From contig CM036197.1 in NCBI GenBank assembly GCA_020631735.1, positions 42,145,880 to 42,209,879 on the forward strand: a stretch of DNA of 64,000 nucleotides, in the 5' to 3' direction. The notes below the pieces were generated by a model that was not told the origin of the DNA, did not search any database, and saw nothing but the letters and a program-made list of their open reading frames with translations. Source of the stretch: Saccharum officinarum (Eukaryota > Streptophyta > Magnoliopsida > Poales > Poaceae). Below are positions 56,574 through 64,000 of the stretch, piece after piece (positions within the stretch are counted from its first letter, which is position 1; every line of letters begins with the position of its first letter). The position numbers and the translations under genes were made by a program.

Positions 56574-57826
56574 CTATCCAAATGAACAATATGACTTATT
56601 AGATAAGAAATAAATGAAAATGTTGCAGAGCATCACTATGTGATAATAAGAACGACTGAAAGTCAGAACAACTAAATATATTAGCATCCTAATCATCGAT
56701 GTGCTGCAGCAGCAGCATCCATTTTCTGAAACAGTCTCCAGTTCTTCAATTCTACTTTCATAGACTCTCTTTGACTGGTCCAGTTGGGACTCCATCTGAC
56801 AAATCCCTTCTTCCTTCCTCTTTAGTAATGAAACATAGTATTCTTCTTTTTTGTTACTGACGTCTAGCTGTTGCCGCAGCGATGACACCTCTTCTGTTAA
56901 TGATGTAATCACCTTAGCCAATTCATCCTCAACCTGCCTATGGGTTTCATCCTTGTCTTGCTCAACAGAACTGCGACATGCCAGTTCCTGTTGGTATATT
57001 GCGTTTAAATTGAGTGCTTTCTTAAGTAAAGCTTGCGTTCTTTTTAGCGCAGAACACTCATCTTGTAGCCGTGTTGACGAAACATTCTGTCCACAAAATC
57101 AATTAGCATAATGTTAAGATTCTCTTATTTTCATCATCACCAAAATGGAAGAACATATATAAATCCGCAGGCTATTTGCATATGAGAAGTTATTAGGTTG
57201 TTGTGCTGACATGGGACTTATAGCAATGTAATGTGGCATCTCGAGGTGCAGAATCAAACTTAAAAGGCACTGAAGGTAGAATGCAAAGGGATTGTGATGG
57301 AAAAGAAGGATAACAAGTTGATGAATATGAAGGCTGCACTGCAGAATGTGCAATCTGCGTGGATGCTTGATTCTAATCTAAATTGCAATAGCCCCAAACC
57401 CTATTAGCTGGGCTGTCTTTTATATCCCTAATATGTTCTATAGTCTTTCAAAGAGTGTCAATCAAAGGTCATATATGAGTCGAAACAGTACTGAGCAGCC
57501 TCAGTTTAACTGAAGAGCAAGGTTCTGGGATTCGACTGAATTAGTCCGAATTTCGGTGAAATTCGTCCATTTCGGTGAGGTCCGAAACGAATTTTATGTT
57601 TTATATTCCGAAATTTCACCGAATTGAATCCGAAATTCATCCAAATTTTCCTGAAATTCGTCCAATTCGGTTGGGACCGATTTTTTTTTTCCAAATCCCA
57701 AAACCTTGCTGAAGAGTAACAAGGGTAAGTAGCAGTAGATCTATTTCACCTGCGCATTACGATTGCAATTCTCTTCCCAGAACAAGATGGCATCTCGCAC
57801 TTTGGGACGAGGGACCTCCGCAGTAC

Positions 57827-57857
<31 letters not shown>

Positions 57858-57926
57858 AGGCGCAGTATCCAAAGCGCCACCCGGCGGCACGTTCTCCTCG
57901 CTCCGGACTCCTGACGCAAAAGCCAT
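56574..57926 (-). CDS. Two-exon coiled-coil protein of unknown function
   Basis: Exon 1: ATG at 57926 down to 57750; exon 2: 57086 to a stop at 56574. Intron 57087-57749 is GT-AG and joins phase 0 (NAQ then NVSS). Predicted length about 229 residues. Exon 1 has a proline tract from the 29-G run at 57829-57857, then VRDAILFWEENCNRNAQ. Exon 2 is a long heptad-like coiled coil (LKRTQALLKKALNLNAIYQQ, then KVITSLTEEVSSLRQQLDVS and RIEELE). The last 50 residues after ENGCCCC are hydrophobic and look like non-coding sequence; shifting one base gives a short KMDAAAAAHR ending with a stop, so a small frameshift or another splice may occur there. The frame in exon 1 upstream of the tract depends on the number of Gs. 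A TATA box lies upstream. I do not recognise the family; a kinetochore or cytoskeletal role is only one guess from the coiled coil. Confidence 0.55.
57525..57690. repeat. Repeated/inverted GAATTTCGGTGAAATTCG words in intron
   Basis: The words CCGAATTTCGGTGAAATTCG, CCGAAATTTCACCGAATT and GAAATTCGTCCAATTCGG alternate in both orientations and can fold into hairpins. Likely a small MITE-type or satellite-like insert in the intron; ends not fixed. Confidence 0.45.
57829..57857 (-). repeat. 29-nt G/C homopolymer in coding exon
   Basis: An uninterrupted run of 29 Gs on the plus strand; on the coding strand it is C29 and adds about ten prolines (with neighbours PPPPPPPPPPP). Length is prone to slippage and sequencing error, and any change not divisible by three shifts the frame between the start codon and the rest of exon 1. 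Confidence 0.9.
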
Positions 57927-58167
57927 CGCCGGAGAGCGCCGCCGCGCTCCCTCGCCATCCTGCGCATGCGCTGCACGATCGAAAATGCTCGGAATTCAGA
58001 ACCAAAGTGGAAAGAGAAGGCGATAAGCCAATTAGGCGAGTGGTAGCTAGGGAACTCGAGCGAGCGACCTGCACGCGCGACGTTTGGCGAACTGGCGACG
58101 GCGAAGGGCGATGGAGGCTAGGGTGTAGAGGATAGGACTGATCGATCCGATCCATTTGAACTGCATG

Positions 58168-58175
58168 TATTTATA
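58168..58175 (-). promoter_or_regulatory. TATA box of the coiled-coil gene
   Basis: TATAAATA on the minus strand, about 240 bp upstream of the start codon at 57926. The third LINE begins about 170 bp further upstream. Confidence 0.6.
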
Positions 58176-58816
58176 CAAATTCGCCCCGTCGAGCGGCGCG
58201 TGGCGAGCGCTGGCGAGATTCCCGGCCCTGAGACCGTTGCGGTGATGCCGCTGGACTGGAGGGCTTGCCGACTTGCTCGTTTGCAGTTCGGACAATTATT
58301 TGATTGTGAATTAGGTTCTTATCCAGGTCGGTACCTTGTCTCTTTTTTTTTTTAAAGATAATAGATAGTACCTATCCGGCTTCATCTACCAAAGGGTAGA
58401 ATCAGACCAATTATTACAGTCTCACGGTCAAAGACCACAGCATAGAAAAAAAAAGTTTAACCGCCAGAATCCGGCTAAAAGAGGAAAAGTAAGGCAAAAG
58501 TTCCTGACACTCGCTAGCCAAGAAAATTATTTGAAAGCCATCCATTGGAACTAAAGAACTGAAGGGCGGATGTCTCCAAACGCTGGCCTGCACGTAGAAG
58601 TTGATCTCGTAACACCTCACGCCGCTGCAGCTTAGCCCATTGTCACAGCCAATAAGTTCCCCTGAATAGTACCTGCAAATAAATTTTTGGTCTACATTTG
58701 TCAAAAACCACCTCGTTCCTTGTTAACCAGATCGTCCAGTATAAGGCTGATGCTGCAGTTAATAACAAAGCATTCTGAGGCTTACTGCCCATCTTTGACC
58801 ATGTAACGAAAAGATC

Positions 58817-61800
58817 TTACATACTCAAAGGGGCAGAGATCCTAAACAAAAGGTGAACCGCGCACCATAAGAATTTAGCATAGTAACAATCAAAGAAGAG
58901 ATGTTGGATAGTCTCTGGATAATGGCAAAATGCACAACTTTTATCACCATTCCAGTTACGCCTAGACAAGTTGTCCTTCGTCAAAATCACACCCCTCTTT
59001 AGATACCACAAGAAAATCTGAATTCTTGATGGAATTTTTACTTGCCAAATATCTTGTGACACCCTTACCCCGTTGTTAATTAGCGCAGCATACAACGACT
59101 TTACCGTAAAAGTGCCTGAAGCATTTAGTGACCAAACAAAAGTATCACTTTCCCGTGTAAGTTCAAATCATGTAAGGAGGCTACTATTCTGTGCCAGTCC
59201 CTCAAATTCCTGTCTCCTAAATTTCTCCTGAAGGAAATATTGAGAGAAACCGTTGATAGGACATTTGCCACAGAGTCTTGTTTCCGCCTTACTATGTTAA
59301 ACAACGCGGGGAATTTATCTTTCAGAGGTTTATTACCTATCCATGTGTCTAACCAAAAACGTGTTTGAGACCCATCAGACACATTGAAAGTGCCAAAACT
59401 CAAGACAACATCTTTAACTTTCATCAGACCCTTCCAGAAATGAGAGTCTGTTAGTTTTTTCATGCAACAACCCAGTGGTTTATTTTTTAGGTATTTATTT
59501 CTCAAAAGCTATTGCCAAACCCCTTCTTCATTTAACAACTTAAACAACCATTTACTCAACAGACATTTATTTTGTATTTCCAAGTTTTGTATCCCTAAAC
59601 CACCTTGGTCTTTGGGTTGGCACAAAAGCTCCCACTTAGCCAGTCTGTATTTTCTCTTATGTTGGTCACTTTGCCAGTAAAATCTAGATCTAAAGCAGTC
59701 AATCTTTTCTAAAACTCCCTTCGGTAGTTCAAAGAAGGATAGCATAAACATCGGTAGGCTAGAAAGCACTGAGTTAATGAGAACTAGACGCCCTCCTACC
59801 GAGAGCATCTTACCCTTCCAACCACTTAGTTTACTCTCAATTCTTTTCTCAATTTCCACCCAGTCCTTGTTACTTAGTTTCCTGGTGTGCATGGGCAGAC
59901 CCAGATAGCGAAAGGGAAACTTTCCCATCTCGCATCTGAATAGTTGTGAATAAAATGCTTCGTGATCTTTTGCCCTACCAAAGCAAAAGATTTCACTTTT
60001 GTGATAATTGATTTTCAGCCCAGATAGTTGTTCGAAGGTGCTTAAAATTAATTTTAAGTTAACCGCCTTTTCAACATCATGGCCTAAAAATATCACAGTA
60101 TCATCCGCGTATTGCAAAATCGAAAGACCATCTTGAACGAGATGAGATACCACTCTGTCTATCAGACCCACTTCCTTGGCTCTAGCAATTAAAACGGCTA
60201 GCATATCGACAACTATATTAAATAGTATCGGTGACAATGGATCGTCTTGCCTTAAGCCTTTTTTTAGTTTGGAAGTAAGGGCCTAGCTGGTCATTGATCT
60301 TAATATTTACATTTCCTCGTTGTGTGAAAAGTTTGACCCAGGAACACCACTTTTCAGAGAAACCTTTCATCCTCAGTGTCTGCTGTAGGAAGTTCCGATT
60401 TACTTTATCATAAGCCTTTTCGAAGTCTATTTTAAAAATAACCCCATCCATTTTCTTTGTATGTAGTTCATGAATTGTCTCGTGGAGAATTACTGCACCT
60501 TTCATTATATTTCTTCCTAGTAAAAAAGCCGTTTGTGTTGGTTTAATTAAGTTATGAGCAATAGTGGTTAACCTGTTTGTCGCCACTTTGGTAAAGATTT
60601 TGAAGGAAACATTCAACAAACAGATGGGTCTGTATTGTTGGATAGTTCTTGCCTCTCGTTTTTTGGGAAGCAAAATAATATTACCAAAGTTAAGGCGATG
60701 CAACGGTAAAACCCCCTCCTGGAATTTCTTAAACAGAGCCATCAGGTCTGGTTTAATTAAATCCCAGAACACTTGATAAACTCTGGTGGAAAGCCATCTG
60801 GACCTGGCGCTTTATTATGTTCTATTTGGAAGATAGCTGCCCGAACCTCAGCCTCCGAGAATTCACCGGTTAGTAACTCATTTTCTTCTTCCGAGACTTG
60901 TGGGATATCTTGGACTAAATGTTTGTCCAGCATCATCCCAATGTTGTCCTGTGGGCCGAATAGGTCTTTATAATAGTTGGTAATATGCTCTTTTAATTGA
61001 GCATCACCCTCTATTATAGTGTTTCCATTTTCCAACCGGAAGATACGAGTTTTCCTGTGTCTCCCGTTAGCCAGCAAGTGAAAATACTTAGTATTAGCGT
61101 CCCCCTCCAGGAGATATTTTACCTTTGCCCTCTGGTGCCACTTTAGCTCTTCCTCTCTTAACAAATCAGCTAGCCTATCATTTAGCACATGCTTTAGATT
61201 TATTTCCGCTTCACTCAACATTAGAACTTCAGCTTTTTTTGTCTAACACATCTAGTTTATTTAGGAGTTCACTTTTTTCTTTCTTATAATGCCCACTTAA
61301 GTTTTTTGCCCAGCCTCTGAGGTACTGACGAAGCCTTCTAATCTTATTTTGCCACCTTTCCAAAGGTGTCCCGATATCTGCAACACTGTTCCACACTTCC
61401 CTCACTGTGTCACAAAACCCATCTCTAAGCAGCCAACCCAATTCAAATTTGAACTGATGTTGGTACGTTTGAGATGAGTTATTTGTATTACATAATAGAG
61501 GTGTATGATCTGAAATTTCTCTACTCAAAGCGTGGATAGTCGAAAGTGGGTATTGGGATTCGAACTCGGTGCAAACTAAGATTCTATCTAGCTTCTCAAA
61601 AGTTTGATTTTGCAGATGATTTGCCCAAGTAAAATTTCGACCAGTTAACTCAAGGTCTCTCAAGTTTAATGAGTCTATAACAGCATTGAACAGGAACGGC
61701 CACCGATCACTGTAATTGCTGTTATTCTTCTCAATTGGGCTACGAATAATGTTGAAGTCGCCACCCATAAAAACGAGTAAGGTTTCTTTCGAATATATTC

Positions 61801-62178
61801 GTACTAACTCTGACAAGAAAAGAGACTTTTGGTCATTCTGAGCTGGGCCATAGACCGAGAATAAGTTAAACTGAAAATCATCCTCTAAGTGACGTAGCTT
61901 GAAACGTATAAAAAAATCCCCCTCCTCTATCTGACCTATGTCAAAGGTTTGAAGATTTATACCTAAAAGCATGCCACCAGATCGACCCCTAGGGGCTTTG
62001 CAATGCCAAAGAAAATTTCTGCCAGCACAGATATTATTCAATGTCGATTGCGGGAAATCATCTCTCCTTGTCTCTGATAAAGCAATAAAGTCTAAATTCT
62101 TCTCCCTTGTTAAATCAGATAGGAACCTATATTTTTTTTATCCGCAAAACCATTACAATTCCAAAAAATTCCTTTCAT
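58817..62178 (-). pseudogene. LINE-C ORF2, endonuclease/reverse transcriptase, decayed
   Basis: ATG at 62176-62178 begins MKGIFWNCNGFAD; an early stop follows near residue 22. Endonuclease continues in 61229-62041 (MGGDFNIIRSPIEKNNSN; EISDHTPLL). Reverse transcriptase: HNKAPGPDGFPPEFI near 60790, LLPKKREARTIQQYRPICLL, VIFKIDFEKAYDKVN, then DPLSPILFN and LQYADDTVIFLGH near 60100. zf-RVT at 58817-59095 (CAFCHYPETIQHLFFDC). Frame changes near 61225, 60765, 60235, 59508 and 59110. Confidence 0.85.
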
Positions 62179-64000
62179 TTTATACTAGACTTATTCAACT
62201 TTTTTCCACTCTTAGAAGCACTTTTCTTAGACTGTGATATGGGGGTATGTGAACATTTAGAATCACAACCCCCATCACCTAACACTTCGGATATCTCGGA
62301 ACAGATAAAATTTAGGGCCTCTAAGTCTATCATGTCATCTAATGAACAGACAGAGGATAAATCATCTGCATCTAAACAAGTAATAACAGGCAAACTATCA
62401 ACAGCCAACCTTGCACTCTCTATGTCTTTAAATTTTTGTAAAGAACTAGACACTTCACGTTCATTAGATCCAAAAGACACACCTAACGCACTAGCTGATT
62501 GTAAAAGCAAGGAATTATCAAAAGAATTAAAAGAAAAAGGCTGTGAGTCGTTACCTTTGGGAGGAGAGTGATCCAGATTTTTCCTTGCTTTTGCTGCCTT
62601 TGCTTTCTCCAGCGAATCTTGCGCACAGGTGGTCGCTGTCCTCTTGCTGGATCGGCTTGGTGACATCATCCCTTGCCTAACCCCTTCTCTTTTAAGATAG
62701 TTCCTGAATCATTTTTGTTTTGCAGGATGCCCGCCTTCCAAAGTGCAGAGCCATCAGAGTTAATCCCAGTTGGAGCTAGTAGGACCACAGGCTTAGTGGA
62801 ATTTCCTGCAGTCACCACCTCAACTTGACCAATTTTAGATTGTGTAGTATTAACCCCACCAACACAACTTTTGTTGGGAGCTTCTTTCGGAGGCACTGAT
62901 TCACTACTTGAATTGTTTTCTTTGCTTTCTGTCTTATTACCCCCATCTTTGTCACCATCATGATCCATATTTTTCGGATCTTCACTTTCTTCCGGATCTT
63001 TAACTTCCTCCATGGTAGAGTCCATGTCAATAACAGATGGCTCACCATCGATTTTTTTCCTTTTTAACTTTGAATTGTATCTCATAAACAAAATCCCCAA
63101 TTACAACATCCACAAAGGAAGGAATAATATCGGGATTCAACACGGCTACCTTCAATCTAGACCTGCCAAACTTTTTTGTAAAGCTAGTATCGACAGCTCT
63201 AGTAACTCCCAGGATAGAACCCACTGCCCAGATAATAGGGAAATCTCTGAGCTCAGAAGGTAGACCCCGGAATTGAACCCAAACTTTAGGGATTTCATGC
63301 TTGTACACCTCACTATCAATTGCTCTTTCAAACTGTATCTTCGCAGGCACATTTTTAGTGTCCATCGAACCCCAATTCACCATGTGATTCAGCGCTTCGG
63401 CTGAAGGAAAAATGGTAGTGAAAGCATCTGTGCCCTTAAGATCGATAACCCAACTGTTTCCTGGTAGAAGCCTGTCAAGTTCCACCGCTAACTGATCAGC
63501 GGATAAGGAACCCTCCAGCACACGTACCACAGCAGAAGTATCGACCGGGGGAGCTTTTGGAGTATCCGTCACCGGTATAAAATAAAATCACAAACCTTCC
63601 ACCGCATAACCACAAGGAATAACAGTAAGATGCAAGTTTTTAAGATTTGGGCATACCTTTTTCACATGGTCACCGTGAAAAACTTCACAAAACAGTTCTG
63701 CAATGCACTCAGTATTAACATGCCCCTTTGTGTGACAGCGATAACAAAAAGGTTTTTTATTTTTTTCTTTTGTTTTTCATCTCCCTTGGAAGATCCAGGA
63801 ACACCTAAATCGGGGTTAGGCTGGACAAAGATCACCTTTGTGTTCTCCTGTTTCGCTGTCTGGTCTTGAGTAGCCGACGGAGCCTGGCTTGCCGGCTGCC
63901 CAACTTGCTGCTTCGGATTGTTGGCTGTGTTCTCGGCCGGCTTCTGGAGCTGCGTGTCCTGCTTGTCATCCTGCTGATGTTTGGCCACTTGCCCAACACC
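62175..64000 (-). pseudogene. LINE-C ORF1, zinc-knuckle/DUF4283 protein, 5' end beyond window
   Basis: Reads from the window edge (no ATG in view; the frame is open at 64000). A glutamine/threonine-rich start is followed by a CCHC-type zinc knuckle read across a frame change near 63700. A DUF4283-like domain follows at 63042-63572 (LAVELDRLLPGNSWVIDLKG, then PKVWVQFRGLPSELRDFPII). Then comes an acidic linker (SMEEVKDPEESEDPKN-like) and a serine-rich end. The final TGA (62175-62177) shares ATGA with the ORF2 start. Confidence 0.8.

Larger units (their letters stand above)
58341..64000 (-). mobile_element. L1-type LINE, runs off the right edge (LINE-C)
   Basis: Poly(A) tail is the T run at about 58341-58353 on the plus strand. 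ORF2 (58800-62178) and ORF1 (62175 to beyond 64000) follow on the minus strand. The 5' end and target duplication are outside the window. It differs clearly from LINE-A and LINE-B: AT-rich codon use and WNCNG in place of WNVRG at the endonuclease start. Confidence 0.9.

Overview
This is a gene-poor, transposon-rich stretch of a plant nuclear genome, most likely a panicoid grass of the Sorghum/Saccharum type. The reasons are spliced plant genes (glycerol kinase, an LRR receptor kinase, a DUF247 fragment), Au-like and other tRNA-derived SINEs, many Tourist-like MITEs with TAA/TTA target duplications, L1-type LINEs, and a Sirevirus-type copia element with short GACCGGACGCG palindromes in its LTRs. 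All calls come from reading the sequence; no database search was run.

Left part (1-13.1 kb): a gypsy-type LTR end breaks a DUF247 gene at the window edge. A field of SINE and MITE insertions follows, then a cytochrome P450 fragment enclosed by long inverted repeats and split by a solo LTR. The clearest intact gene is glycerol kinase on the minus strand (8654-12639): four exons, 523 codons, a TATA box, and a MITE and a SINE in intron 1.

Middle (13.1-26.9 kb): a nearly complete LINE (13125-19800) with an exact 17-bp target duplication sits about 470 bp upstream of the glycerol kinase start codon. Its ORF2 has one in-frame stop just before the YADD motif, and two MITEs sit in or next to ORF1. 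From 19.8 to 26.9 kb there are MITEs and unrecognised sequence.

Receptor kinase locus (26.9-54.6 kb): a non-RD LRR receptor kinase of the Xa21/FLS2 type is split by a 23.85-kb insertion. The outermost element is a LINE. Inside the LINE are a 15.2-kb Sirevirus-like copia element (31876-47103) and a solo LTR (51588-53732). Inside the copia element is another solo LTR (39395-41332). The last kinase exon also carries a MITE. Target duplications mark every junction, exactly for the LINE, the copia element, the inner solo LTR and the MITE, and with one mismatch for the outer solo LTR. Without the insertions, the kinase frame is continuous.

Right part (54.6-64 kb): a 1.57-kb non-autonomous retroposon, a small two-exon coiled-coil gene of unknown function with a TATA box and a 29-G tract coding for proline, and a third LINE whose ORF1 stop overlaps its ORF2 start (ATGA). 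This LINE runs off the right edge. The genes form no operon or shared pathway; the story of the window is layered insertion into and around genes.
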